Positions 1-8,400 of a stretch of 38,127 nt of DNA are shown in pieces; position 1 is the stretch's first letter; each line of letters begins with the position of its first letter. A program made the position numbers and the translations under genes. A model generated the notes under the pieces. It searched no databases, had not been told where the DNA came from, and worked only from the letters and a program-made list of their open reading frames with translations. The DNA is from Gracilibacter sp. (GTDB lineage Bacteria; Bacillota; Desulfitobacteriia; Desulfitobacteriales; Syntrophobotulaceae). The stretch covers positions 1 to 38,127 of the forward strand of contig JAGXFZ010000078.1 in assembly GCA_024637055.1 (NCBI GenBank), read 5' to 3'.

Positions 1-2
1 CC

Positions 3-641
3 TGGAAAGTATTTCGTGGACAGGCTGAAGTTCCTGAAGATCAGGTGGTAGTTCAGACTCCGCCTATCAACTATGAAGACCAGGAGGCGGAAAATGATAC
101 AGAGGGTAATAACGAAGGTTCCTCCGAAACCATAGGAGACGTTACACCTAACACCACTCCCAATAGTGGATCTACCACTGATCAGGTCGGAACCAAACAA
201 TATAAAGAGCCGGACCTGAGTCTCATGAACCTTGCTCCATCGGTAGAGGAATACTTCGGCGAAGGTGCTCTAAGCGATGCAGCGAGAACCTTGGCTTTTG
301 GGGCGTGCTGGAACATTCACCAGTACACAGATGGTTACCTCTACGGCATAACAGCCGGGCCCCAGATGAATGAGGATGATATCAGAAAGTACATTATTTT
401 CCACAAAGCTTTGTGGGAGAAACAAATTGAAAATGAGGTGAATTCTAACAGAGCAGCTACTTTTGATGTCTACTTCCGTAATCTCTTGAACAGGGGTATT
501 GATGCCTTCAATAGCAAAGATAAGGTAAGGATTGAACAGTTCCATCAAGAAATCCATGATATGGACACCCACCTGTTAAGAGATGATATGAGTTCTAGAG
601 TATATGGAGCAACACCGTTTGCCACCATACGCTCGGAATAA
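3..641 (+). CDS. Unrecognised protein, 3' part only
   Basis: The frame is open to the left edge of the window, reading WKVFRGQAEVPEDQ before the first GTG at 45, so the true start probably lies upstream and the gene is 5'-truncated by the window. The visible part has an acidic, Asn/Thr/Ser-rich linker (about 35 codons, poor in hydrophobics) followed by a C-terminal region of about 140 residues that looks folded and mostly helical, with motifs such as SVEEYFGEGALSDAA and HKALWEKQIENEV. I do not recognise the family. A linker joining two folded parts suits a secreted or membrane-anchored protein, but the N-terminus that would decide this is outside the window. No obvious catalytic motif is visible. 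It is followed by about 125 nt of spacer and then a strong hairpin. Confidence 0.6.
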   Translation, partial: WKVFRGQAEVPEDQVVVQTPPINYEDQEAENDTEGNNEGSSETIGDVTPNTTPNSGSTTDQVGTKQYKEPDLSLMNLAPSVEEYFGEGALSDAARTLAFGACWNIHQYTDGYLYGITAGPQMNEDDIRKYIIFHKALWEKQIENEVNSNRAATFDVYFRNLLNRGIDAFNSKDKVRIEQFHQEIHDMDTHLLRDDMSSRVYGATPFATIRSE

Positions 642-767
642 ATCAGCTTCTTCGTTTTTACCGCCATCCTGTGAGGATATAGGTTAAAACGGAGAACGTC
701 CCTTATAGACATCGAAAGAAAAGTAAACAATAGAAAGAGAATTAAAAATAAAATAGCAAACTAATCA

Positions 768-820
768 GAAGGGGCAGTTGCGCAATTAACTATTAGTTAA
801 TAGTGCAACTGCTCCTTCTT
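768..820 (+). terminator. Long hairpin terminator
   Basis: The arms GAAGGGGCAGTTGC and GCAACTGCTCCTTC pair with one G/C bulge. An inner palindrome, ATTAACTA-T-TAGTTAAT, extends the stem. The hairpin ends in CTTCTTTAA, a weak T-tract. It separates the truncated first gene from the YhfC/ArsR cassette. The rest of the 642-989 spacer holds the promoter and operator listed next; nothing else was seen in it. Confidence 0.6.
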
Positions 821-893
821 TAATGCTACGATGCTTTTCTCTGCTCTAAAGTTTGCGACAGTTCCTTTTTATAACGAGAGCAACACCAACTTC

Positions 894-922
894 TTGACAG
901 CATAATAATAGTATGTGATAAT
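894..922 (+). promoter_or_regulatory. Sigma-A promoter of the YhfC/ArsR cassette
   Basis: A perfect -35 TTGACA (894-899), a 17-nt spacer and a near-perfect -10 GATAAT (917-922). Transcription should start near 929, at the edge of the inverted-repeat operator, leaving a 5' leader of about 60 nt before the GTG at 990. Confidence 0.8.
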
Positions 923-931
923 CTAAACAAG

Positions 932-963
932 TTCTTTAGATAGTTGTCTAAACATCTAAAGAA
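932..963 (+). promoter_or_regulatory. Inverted-repeat operator, probably for the ArsR-family protein
   Basis: TTCTTTAGAT (932-941) and ATCTAAAGAA (954-963) form a perfect 10-nt inverted repeat. A second, nested pair TTTAGA/TCTAAA lies inside, and another TCTAAAC occurs at 922-928. The site sits just downstream of the -10 box, where a bound repressor would block transcription. ArsR-family repressors bind such AT-rich dyads and one is encoded in this operon, so autorepression is inferred. Confidence 0.6.
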
Positions 964-989
964 TATTATCAAAATAAGGAAGTGGTTAT

Positions 990-1763
990 GTGGTTAGCAC
1001 GCTATCTATATTAAGTATGGTTTTTACTTTACTTATTTGTTTCTTATTACCGTTAGGCTTAGCTATTTACTTTTTTAAGAAGGAACGCATCTACATTGGA
1101 GCAATCTTCATAGGAGCTTTGATATTTACGGTTTCCCAACTGATGACCAGAATACCGCTACTACAATGGCTAGGGAGTCAAGAATGGTTCATGCAGATGA
1201 GTACCAATACGTTGTTCCTCACTCTATTTCTTGCCTTGACAGCCGCCTTGTTCGAAGAAACAGGGAGATTATTAGGATTTAGATTCCTCTTGAAAAATCG
1301 ACTGGAATGGAAGAATGGTATAGCCTTTGGAATAGGACATGGCGGTTTTGAAGCAATCGTTATTGTGGGGTTGGCTAATATTAATAATATTGTCTTTAGT
1401 TTCCTAATCAATTCGGGACAAAGCGATAAATTAGCAGCAGGCCTTCCTCCAGAAACATATACCTATGTTTTTGACCAGCTGACCAATAATTCTCCAGCTC
1501 TCTTTCTCATTGGAGGACTCGAAAGGATCATGACCATCGTTATCCACATTGCTCTTTCTCTAGTAGTCCTTTATGGCGTCATGAACCGCAAATACATTTA
1601 CTGGTTGTATGCAGTCTTACTTCACACCCTCCTGAATAGCCCTGTTATCCTTATGGAAAACTATGGAATTTGGGTCGTGGAAGCTATACTATTCGTTATG
1701 TTTATAGCAGCCTTGGTATTTATAGTCAAATCGAGGAAGTGGTTCACTGATGGCACCTTCTAA
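990..1763 (+). CDS. YhfC-family intramembrane metalloprotease-like protein
   Basis: A 257-residue, very hydrophobic protein with about seven to eight predicted membrane segments. It carries an ordered set of polar motifs inside the membrane: FEETGR (EExxR-like), GIGHGGFEA (GHGGxEA), an ERIMTIVIH stretch and LHTLLN near the C-terminus. This pattern matches the YhfC/CPBP-related putative membrane peptidases, where Glu and His residues would coordinate a metal. The start is taken as GTG 990 because AAGGAAGTGG lies just upstream; the nearby ATG at 988 is out of frame. The last 14 nt overlap the ArsR-family gene, so the two are translationally coupled. Protease activity and substrate are inferred from family resemblance only; processing of a small peptide is a plausible role given the neighbours. 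Confidence 0.75.
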   Translation: MVSTLSILSMVFTLLICFLLPLGLAIYFFKKERIYIGAIFIGALIFTVSQLMTRIPLLQWLGSQEWFMQMSTNTLFLTLFLALTAALFEETGRLLGFRFLLKNRLEWKNGIAFGIGHGGFEAIVIVGLANINNIVFSFLINSGQSDKLAAGLPPETYTYVFDQLTNNSPALFLIGGLERIMTIVIHIALSLVVLYGVMNRKYIYWLYAVLLHTLLNSPVILMENYGIWVVEAILFVMFIAALVFIVKSRKWFTDGTF

Positions 1764-2043
1764 CGATACCTTCAAGGCCTTAGCGGATCCTAATCGTAGA
1801 AAGATAATTGGTTATCTACGCAAGCAGAGCATGACGGCAGGTGAGATTGCGGATAAATTCGATATTTCTAAGCCAAGCATTTCCCACCATTTAAATATGC
1901 TCAAACAAACTGGACTTATTTCCGATGAGAGAAGAGGGCAGAATATGGTTTACTCTCTAAATACATCAGTAATGGAAGAAGTCATGAGAATGCTCTTAGA
2001 TATATTTAAAGGTGAGGAACTTGAAAAGGATACCGAGAAATAA
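1750..2043 (+). CDS. ArsR/SmtB-family transcriptional repressor (SdpR-like)
   Basis: A 97-residue winged-helix protein. It opens with FKALADPNRRKIIGYLRK, the standard ArsR first helix. The recognition helix lies in MTAGEIADKFDISKPSISHH, followed by LNMLKQTGLI and the wing SDERRGQNMVYSLN. The metal-binding ELCVCDL-type motif of ArsR/SmtB sensors is absent, so metal sensing is unlikely. The sequence most resembles SdpR-like members, which repress operons with a membrane partner. The gene overlaps the upstream membrane protease by 14 nt and is followed by two small membrane-protein genes. It probably represses its own operon through the 932-963 dyad (inference). Confidence 0.88.
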   Translation: MAPSNDTFKALADPNRRKIIGYLRKQSMTAGEIADKFDISKPSISHHLNMLKQTGLISDERRGQNMVYSLNTSVMEEVMRMLLDIFKGEELEKDTEK

Positions 2044-2069
2044 CATCTGTCCAGGCAGAGTATGTAATA

Positions 2070-2189
2070 ATGAAAAACTATGTCCAAATGGGAAAAGCTT
2101 ATGGTAGTATTACCTTTGTGATTATATTTGTTTTGACGATCATCAATTTAGGTACACTTGGAGCAGCAATGGGTGTATGTGGTCAATGA
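2070..2189 (+). CDS. Small membrane peptide, 39 residues
   Basis: A short frame beginning ATG AAA AAC TAT and ending in GGT CAA TGA. The product starts MKNYVQMGKAYGS, then has a single hydrophobic segment (ITFVIIFVLTIINLGTLGAA) and ends MGVCGQ with one cysteine. It lies 26 nt after the ArsR-family gene and 27 nt before the next gene, filling the gap exactly and in the operon direction. The ribosome site (AGGCAGAG, 2053-2060) is mediocre. The frame is also open upstream of the ATG, so the start is uncertain. The family is unknown; candidates are a peptide signal or toxin, or an accessory subunit of the neighbouring membrane proteins. Confidence 0.45.
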   Translation: MKNYVQMGKAYGSITFVIIFVLTIINLGTLGAAMGVCGQ

Positions 2190-2216
2190 AATTTTACTTA
2201 ATATGGAGGTGGATAA

Positions 2217-2555
2217 ATGGTTGTCACGGTAACCGCAGGACTTTTCTTAATGATCATCGGAACTCTTATTTGGAAGTTTGAGCTTATCCGTCTATTCGGC
2301 GGTAGACGGACGGATAAAGAAACGGACGAAGCAGGGTTGGCTAAATGGATTGGCTCTAATCTTATTATTATCGGAGTAGTAATTAGTGTTTTTGCAGTTA
2401 TCCAGGTGATTCTATTCCGGACTACCTATACATTTGTTGATTTCGTCATAATCATAATTCTTTCTACCCGGATGGCTATGGGTACTGTTAAGTTTCATAG
2501 ACCTAAGGGCTCTAAGCCTTCTTCTAAAAAAGATAAGAATAAGACGAAAAAATAA
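2217..2555 (+). CDS. DUF3784-like small membrane protein
   Basis: 112 residues with three predicted membrane segments: residues about 3-20, about 45-65 and about 70-88. The first loop carries KFELIRLFGGRRTDKETDEAGLAKWIG, which resembles the loop of DUF3784 proteins. The C-terminus is a lysine-rich tail (KPSSKKDKNKTKK), probably cytoplasmic. A strong ribosome site, GGAGGTGG, precedes ATG 2217. It is the last gene of the operon with the YhfC-like and ArsR-like proteins. DUF3784 proteins have no firmly known function and often lie beside small regulators in Firmicutes; the assignment is by motif memory only. Confidence 0.6.
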   Translation: MVVTVTAGLFLMIIGTLIWKFELIRLFGGRRTDKETDEAGLAKWIGSNLIIIGVVISVFAVIQVILFRTTYTFVDFVIIIILSTRMAMGTVKFHRPKGSKPSSKKDKNKTKK

Positions 2556-2667
2556 CTCAAGAGAAATAATACTAAATCGCCCAAATCATATAACCAAATC
2601 TAAAAGCCTAAATCTAATACTCCAAATCATAATCGCCTAGAATAAAACCATAATAAATTCGCATATA

Positions 2668-2687
2668 AAAATTATTTAAATAATTTT
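2668..2687. terminator. AT-only perfect palindrome
   Basis: AAAATTATTTAAATAATTTT is a perfect 20-nt palindrome followed by AATTATTTTTT. It may end the upstream operon, but with no G/C pairs the stem would be weak. The surrounding 2556-2666 spacer is strikingly poor in G and rich in CAAATC/AAATCTAA-like short repeats. Confidence 0.35.
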
Positions 2688-2714
2688 AATTATTTTTTGG
2701 AGAGCGATGTTTAA

Positions 2715-2764
2715 AATCCCCTTGAGAAGGACAAGATGGTAATAAAATCCTTTTTAAGGGGATT
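2715..2764 (+). promoter_or_regulatory. Leader hairpin sequestering the ribosome site of the next gene
   Basis: AATCCCCTT (2715-2723) pairs perfectly with AAGGGGATT (2756-2764), and AAGGA (2727-2731) with TCCTT (2748-2752) inside it. The 3' arm contains the only good Shine-Dalgarno sequence (AAGGGG, 2756-2761) for the ATG at 2773. When folded, this leader would hide the ribosome site, suggesting translational control. A transcription terminator is less likely because no T-run follows. Confidence 0.5.
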
Positions 2765-2772
2765 GTGATTTT

Positions 2773-3432
2773 ATGCGTAAAACATATTGGTTTCTAACTG
2801 TATCCGTTTTTTTCCTTGGAATCCTTGTAGGGGTGGCCGGTTATATTGTCTGGGAAACATCTATTCAACCAGGAACACATTATCAGGATAAAGATAATGC
2901 TACCAAGATAGATGCCAGTCAATACCAGATTCCTGATCCAAGTATAGAGAGTCATGATTTAGGACTTTCTAACCTTGATGAAAAAGACCTGACCCCAAAC
3001 AACGGCCAAGAAAAGGATCAAGAGGATTCAGAACTGTCCACTGTAGAACAAGAAAAGTTAATAGCTGACTATAAGCAGAACCTAGGAATCTTATTTGATG
3101 CCTGGAAAGCCGAAGACATCTCAATGTTTAAAGAGCTTATAGCTCAGGCTTACACAGGACAACTTATGGAAACACATATCCAAAAAGCTGAAGAGTTTCT
3201 CTCAGAAGGAGTAGGTCTATATATCGATGAAGTTAGTTTTGATGATATTAGGATTGAAACAGCGGACAAACACTCAGCTACAATCAAGGCCATTTACCGT
3301 TATACAGTCAGAGACTACAATCTTACAGAAGCTTCTCCTTACGGGGACGAATACAAGCATTTTGTCCATGTCAGAGCTAACCTGATTAAAATGGATTCCC
3401 GTTGGCTGATAACAGGAGAGACATCAATTTAA
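2773..3432 (+). CDS. Membrane-anchored protein of unknown function, NTF2-like C-terminus possible
   Basis: 219 residues. An N-terminal uncleaved-signal-type anchor (WFLTVSVFFLGILVGVAGYI) is followed by a long acidic linker rich in Asp, Gln and Asn. From about residue 90 a soluble domain begins (LIADYKQNLGILFDAWKAED), with FDDIRIETADKHSATIKAIYRYTVRDY and ending RWLITGETSI. The helix-then-strands order, and ending on a 'W-I-T-xE' strand, is reminiscent of SnoaL/NTF2-like extracellular domains, but I cannot assign a family. The domain should face outside the membrane. The start is fixed by AAGGGG 11 nt upstream, which lies in a hairpin. The gene appears to be transcribed alone and is followed by a strong terminator. 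Confidence 0.7.
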   Translation: MRKTYWFLTVSVFFLGILVGVAGYIVWETSIQPGTHYQDKDNATKIDASQYQIPDPSIESHDLGLSNLDEKDLTPNNGQEKDQEDSELSTVEQEKLIADYKQNLGILFDAWKAEDISMFKELIAQAYTGQLMETHIQKAEEFLSEGVGLYIDEVSFDDIRIETADKHSATIKAIYRYTVRDYNLTEASPYGDEYKHFVHVRANLIKMDSRWLITGETSI

Positions 3433-3440
3433 GCCATTAA

Positions 3441-3469
3441 GCAGGATTTAACGTAATTTTGGCGAATAT
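3441..3469 (+). promoter_or_regulatory. Sigma-H-like promoter of the first CWB2 gene
   Basis: GCAGGATTT (AGGATTT at 3443-3449), 14 nt, then GAAT (3464-3467) in GGCGAATAT. This fits the sigma-H consensus RnAGGAWWW-N11-12-RNNGAATWW at every position. The predicted start falls inside the terminator hairpin that follows, so transcripts from this promoter lack its 5' arm while read-through from upstream is stopped. Confidence 0.6.
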
Positions 3470-3470
3470 T

Positions 3471-3507
3471 AACAACTTGGAAGATTAACTTCCAAGTTGT
3501 TTTTTTG
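3471..3507 (+). terminator. Rho-independent terminator
   Basis: A perfect 13-bp stem, AACAACTTGGAAG - ATTAA - CTTCCAAGTTGTT, followed by a run of T. It ends the upstream single-gene transcript and lies between the -10 box and the start codon of the next gene. Confidence 0.9.
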
Positions 3508-3520
3508 TGAAGGAGAGAAA

Positions 3521-5161
3521 GTGTTGAATAATAAGATAAAACTATTAGTCGTTCTTTTGTTAATTGTAGTAATGTTACCTATACCATCCCAGGCATCCGA
3601 AGTTCAAAGCTATCAGAACCCATCGTATAAAGAGACTGCTCGCAAACTAGAGATCATAGCCAAATCCAAAAATATCCCCAGTGTTATCCTCAAAGCCGTG
3701 GCTTTTAAGGAAAGCGGTTGGAGACAGTTCGACAAGAATGGCAACGTTGTGACCAACCCTTACGGTCCACGTCCAGGTCTGGGAATTATGCAGGTTACAA
3801 GTTATGACTCGTCAAATACAGAATTAGTCAACAAGCTTAAATACGATATTGATTTTAATATCGCATATGGAGCAGATTTATTAAACGCCAAATGGGACTT
3901 CGCTCCTAAGATTGGCAGTGCAGACCGTAACATATTAGAAAACTGGTACTATGCCCTCTGGGCGTATAACGGTTGGGTAGCTTATAATAACCCCAATAAT
4001 GCCGTAGCAGCAGGCAGAATAGCTTATCAAGATAAAGTAATCAACCTTATTGGCAGAGAGTATCTCTCGGGAGTAGTTACTCCTGTGCAGATAACGCCTA
4101 TCCCTAAGAATCTCTTTCCATTTGGAACATTGCCTAGCAAGAGCAAGGCCTGGGAAACACCGGAACCCTATAACCTCGGAGACCTTAGAATTGGAGGCGG
4201 AGACGCTGCTAGCCGAGGAGATGGACAAGGAACTGTTACTAGGATAGCAGGAAGTGACAGAATAGATACAGTTAATCGTATAGCACTTGCAGGATGGCCC
4301 CATGGGACTGAGACAGTAATAATCACAAGAGCGGATAATTTTCCTGATGCCCTCGCCGGAGTGCCTCTAGCTAAAAAACATGCAGCTCCTATCCTGATAA
4401 CCAACTCAGATGAATTGGATCTTGGCGTTATTGATACCCTCAACACCTTGAAACCTACAACTGCAATAATCCTTGGAGGAGAAGGAGCAATCAGTCAAAC
4501 TGTCGAGACTCAACTACGAGAAACTCTTCACTGGACAGAAGATATCCAGAGGATTGCAGGTAAAGACAGATTCGAGACAGCAGCCCTCATAGCACAACAA
4601 TTCCCTAAAGAAGGCATAGTTGCTGTAGCCACTGGCATGGACTTTCCTGATGCTTTAAGTATGGCCTCCGCGGCAGCCGGTGCTGGAATACCGCTTTTAC
4701 TCACAGCCACAGATAAATTACCTGAAGTAACCATTCAAACGCTACAAGAATTACAACCAAAAGGTATCTACCTAGCGGGTGGGGAAGGCGCTATCTCGGC
4801 GACAGTTGTTGAGACATTATCTGAAGTATCTGGTATAGCCTCAGAAGATATAATAAGACTCCATGGCAATAGCCGTTATGAAACGTCAGTGAAGATAGCA
4901 GAGAAATTCTCCCCAGAAGCCGGAGGACTCTACCTCGCAACCGGACAAGATTTCACCGATCCATTAGCTGCCGGAGCGTTAGCCGCCGTTAAGAACGGCA
5001 GCCTTATGCTTATTCCCCCAAGTGGATTCAGCATAGACTCCCCTATAGAAAAATATCTAGTTAAACAACCCCCAACCACTGATGTCACAATAATAGGCGG
5101 CCCCAGCATCATCACCGATTACACAGTCCTACAAATCAAGTACCTCCTAAGACATATCTAG
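3521..5161 (+). CDS. Secreted lytic transglycosylase with three CWB2 wall-binding repeats
   Basis: About 546 residues. A Sec signal peptide (KIKLLVVLLLIVVMLPIPSQA) is followed by an SLT-type lytic transglycosylase domain, residues about 35-190. It has the catalytic Glu in VAFKESGWRQ (residue about 64), the GIMQVTSYD motif and NWYYALWAYNGW. Three CWB2 repeats follow from about residue 240, each opening RIAG/RLHG-x-(D/S)R(I/F/Y)-T and containing FPDAL-type and GGEGAIS-type motifs. CWB2 modules anchor proteins to anionic wall polymers, so this is a wall-bound peptidoglycan-cleaving enzyme. Start: GTG 3521 or TTG 3524 after AGGAG at 3511-3515; an earlier in-frame TTG at 3497 lies inside the terminator and is rejected. 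The gene at 12446 is a paralogue. Its promoter is of the shared sigma-H-like type. Confidence 0.9.
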   Translation: MLNNKIKLLVVLLLIVVMLPIPSQASEVQSYQNPSYKETARKLEIIAKSKNIPSVILKAVAFKESGWRQFDKNGNVVTNPYGPRPGLGIMQVTSYDSSNTELVNKLKYDIDFNIAYGADLLNAKWDFAPKIGSADRNILENWYYALWAYNGWVAYNNPNNAVAAGRIAYQDKVINLIGREYLSGVVTPVQITPIPKNLFPFGTLPSKSKAWETPEPYNLGDLRIGGGDAASRGDGQGTVTRIAGSDRIDTVNRIALAGWPHGTETVIITRADNFPDALAGVPLAKKHAAPILITNSDELDLGVIDTLNTLKPTTAIILGGEGAISQTVETQLRETLHWTEDIQRIAGKDRFETAALIAQQFPKEGIVAVATGMDFPDALSMASAAAGAGIPLLLTATDKLPEVTIQTLQELQPKGIYLAGGEGAISATVVETLSEVSGIASEDIIRLHGNSRYETSVKIAEKFSPEAGGLYLATGQDFTDPLAAGALAAVKNGSLMLIPPSGFSIDSPIEKYLVKQPPTTDVTIIGGPSIITDYTVLQIKYLLRHI

Positions 5162-5219
5162 TAAAGTTAGGGACGGTAGTAAAGTTAGGGACGGTTCTTT
5201 ACTTTACACTTTTACTTTA
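5161..5219. repeat. GGGACGG-core palindromic repeat, partly duplicated
   Basis: Directly after the TAG stop. A partial unit (GTAAAGTTAGGGACGG) is followed by a full unit with GTAAAG-type and CTTTAC arms around the core GGGACGGTTC, then another CTTTTACTTTA fragment. It belongs to the family dispersed through the window. Confidence 0.85.
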
Positions 5220-5250
5220 GTGGAACCTTCATCACAGTTTGTTAACCTAA

Positions 5251-5290
5251 TATAAAACCTCCGTAACTATATTGTTTCGGAGGTTTTATA
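5251..5290. terminator. Hairpin terminator, possibly bidirectional
   Basis: A perfect 13-bp stem, TATAAAACCTCCG / CGGAGGTTTTATA, with a 14-nt loop and a U-rich 3' arm. It separates the CWB2 gene from the promoter of the peptide synthetase gene. Confidence 0.7.
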
Positions 5291-5367
5291 ATTAGCGTTA
5301 TATTTTGCTTATATAACTATACAAAAGACAGTTTATACCACATAATGCCATATTCTTTTATATACTA

Positions 5368-5396
5368 AAAGGAATTTACCCCAAAACGTCGAATGT
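5368..5396 (+). promoter_or_regulatory. Sigma-H-like promoter of the peptide synthetase gene
   Basis: AGGAATT (5370-5376), 14 nt, GAAT (5391-5394) in the context GTCGAATG. The -35 is a perfect sigma-H match; the -10 has G for one of the trailing A/T positions. The start codon lies 43 nt beyond GAAT (67 nt if ATG 5462 is used). Confidence 0.55.
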
Positions 5397-5437
5397 TTTT
5401 TAATATCGATACTTTTGTATTTAATAAGTAGTAGAAG

Positions 5438-8400
5438 ATGATATACGGGGTACAACAATTCATGAATGGAGAAATAATTACTCATCCACTCACCAAGGCG
5501 CAAAGATCGATCTTGATAATTGAAGAATTTCATTCAGGTACAAGTTTTGTAAACGTATGTGCTACTGTCAAGATTAAAGAAAATTTAAACTATGGGCTTT
5601 TAAATAAGGCGATTAACCTTATCATAGAGAGAAATGAAGCATTGAGAGCAAGAGTGATACCCGATGCTGAACCCGTACAATATTTTGCACCCTACCAGCA
5701 GCAAGAATTTGAGCTACTGGATTTTAGTCATGCAAAAAAAGATTATATTTCTTGGGAAAAGACCACGAGCAGGACTCCATTTCATTTTTATGACACGGAT
5801 CTCTTTTATTTCGCTTTAATTAAGTTTAGTGATTCCTCTGGCGGATTTTATATAAAATGCCATCATATTAATCTCGATGCCTGGTCTATAATCTCTTTAT
5901 CTAATCAGGTTTTAGAATATTATTGTAGTTTCAGAGATGGGATTTATCCGGAGGATAGAGATAAAAAATCTTTCATAGAATATATCTCTGATGAAAAAAA
6001 ATATCTTTCATCAGCAAGGTTTTTAAAAGATAAAGCTTTTTGGACAGATATTATTGCTAAAATTGTTGACCCTAATTTATTCGAGAAGAAAAAAACCAAT
6101 AGTACTGCTGCAAGGAGGAAGAGTTACGCCTTTCCATTAGAAGTTTCTTTGATGATAAATCGATTCTGCGCAGAGCATAGGGTTTCACCATTTATCATAT
6201 TTGCTTCAATTATTTCCATTTTTTTCTGGAAAACAAAAGGTAAGGAAGTCATTGTAATTGGAGCACCTTTCTTGAACAGGTCAGGCATAAAAGAGAAGAA
6301 TATGATCGGGATGTTTATAAATAACCTACCTTTCGTCGTGGAAATAGATACATCTTGTTCGTACTTGTCGTTCTTGAAAAATCTTGCTTCGGAATGGATG
6401 AAATTGCTGAGACATGGGAGTTATCCGTATGTCAATATTTTGAAAGAATATCGAGAGGCACATGAAGTAACCGGACGGCTAAATGACATCACCCTCTCTT
6501 TTCAGAATGCTCATTTTGATGTACAGAATATCGATTTTGATACGGAATGGCATTTTAATGATGAAGAAGTCAATCCATTGGGAATCAGCATCAACGATAG
6601 AGAAAACAAAGGAACCTACCATTTGGACTATGACTTTACAATAGACATTGTGGACGAGGAAGAGATAGAAACAATTAATAAAGGCCTATTAAACTTGCTG
6701 GAACAGGCCATGGATAGCCCTGAAAAGAATATCGCCTACCTTAACATTTTGTCAAAGGCAGAGGAACAGATTATTCTCAATTTTAACAATACAGATATAT
6801 CCTTCTCTTTAGATAAAACCATTGTTCATCTTTTTAAAGAACAGGTAATGAGAGTGCCCAATGATATAGCTCTAATATTTAACAATCAGAAGTTAACTTA
6901 TAGAGAATTAGATGTAAGATCCAGCCAACTTGCACAATTCTTAAAAGAAAAAGGCGTAAGAAAAGAAGAAATTATTGGGCTTAAAGTCCAAAGATCATTT
7001 GACTTGGTGATAGGAATTATAGGAATCCTTAAAGCGGGAGCTGCTTATCTTCCTATTGACCCTGCTTATCCTAGCGAGAGGGTAACATATATGCTTAAGG
7101 ATAGTAACTGCAGTATTGTTATTACCAATTGTCCGAACAATGCTATGCCAAATGGGGTTGAGGAGTTTGATCTTTATAGTTTAGATATATGGGAAAAAGA
7201 TATTTCTGATTTTAAATATGATGGATTATCTTCAGATCTGGCTTATGTCATCTACACTTCTGGCTCAACCGGTTTACCTAAAGGCGTGATGATAGAACAT
7301 AAAGCGTTAAACAACTTTGTCCATACCATCAATCAAGCTATTGATTTATCGTCCTACAAGACCATTATTTCCCTGACGACCATATCGTTCGATATTTTTT
7401 TCCTTGAAACTATCCTGCCTATCATTATAGGTATGAAAGTAGTGATAGCCAGTGATGATGAGCACAATGATCCCTCTTTACTACTTAACCTAATAGAAAA
7501 AAATCATATAGAGGTACTGCAAGCTACACCTACTAGGATGAAAACTATCTTAAACGAAAGTGCTAACCCTCCTGCCTTACAAGGGTTATCCCTTCTTTTG
7601 ATAGGGGGGGAAGCTTTTCCAGAAACATTATTATCAACTCTTCGCAGATCAACAAAAGCGAAGATATATAATATGTATGGACCTACCGAGACTACCATCT
7701 GGTCCACAACCAAAAGACTTGATGATGCCGAGAAAATTACTATAGGAAAACCTATCGGAAATACGAAGATCTACATTTTAGATAAATATCTCAAGCCTCT
7801 TCCTATTGGCGTTATTGGTGAGATATTCATATCTGGCGAAGGTCTTGCCCGAGGATATCTGAATAAGCCGGAACTCACAGATCAGAACTTCTTATATCCA
7901 TCTTTTATCCCAGAGACTAGGATTTACAAAACCGGCGACATGGGAAAATTACTTCCCAATGGTGAGCTAGAATACATAGGCAGAAATGATAGTCAGGTAA
8001 AAATTCGTGGTTTCAGAATTGAACTGGGTGAGATAGAGGAGTGTCTCTTGAAACTGGACAGCGTTAAAGAAGTAGCTGTAATTAGCAGCCAAGGCATTTC
8101 TGAAAGAAGCTATCTATGTGCTTATTTGACAGGGACTCGGAAAATTTCGATACCGGATCTTCGTGAACATTTATCTAAATATCTGCCCGATTACATGATA
8201 CCTGCGCGCTTTGCTTGGCTTGCAAGCCTTCCGCAGACCCCTAACGGTAAAGTAAATCGTCAAGCGCTACCTAAAATAGATGAGATAGAAGGTCATCCCG
8301 ATAACAATTATGTAGCTCCAAGAAACAGCGTTGAACAAATACTTGCCCAAGTATGGAGTGAAGTCTTAGAAGTGAGACAAATAGGTATCGATGATGATTT

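Noticed and set aside
680-712. Decayed core repeat (GAGAACGTCCCTT) after the first gene
   Set aside because: The core is imperfect and no paired arms are visible.
2012-2107. Overlapping 31-codon Cys-containing frame (GTG 2012) across the ArsR gene end
   Set aside because: It mostly overlaps the ArsR-family gene and the 39-residue frame, and its product has no hydrophobic core or recognised motif.
3935-4446. Long - strand frames opposite the CWB2 genes (also 13138-13545, 4528-4734)
   Set aside because: Antisense shadows: repeat-rich sense coding explains them; no ribosome sites, and Ser/Ala/Pro-biased translations.
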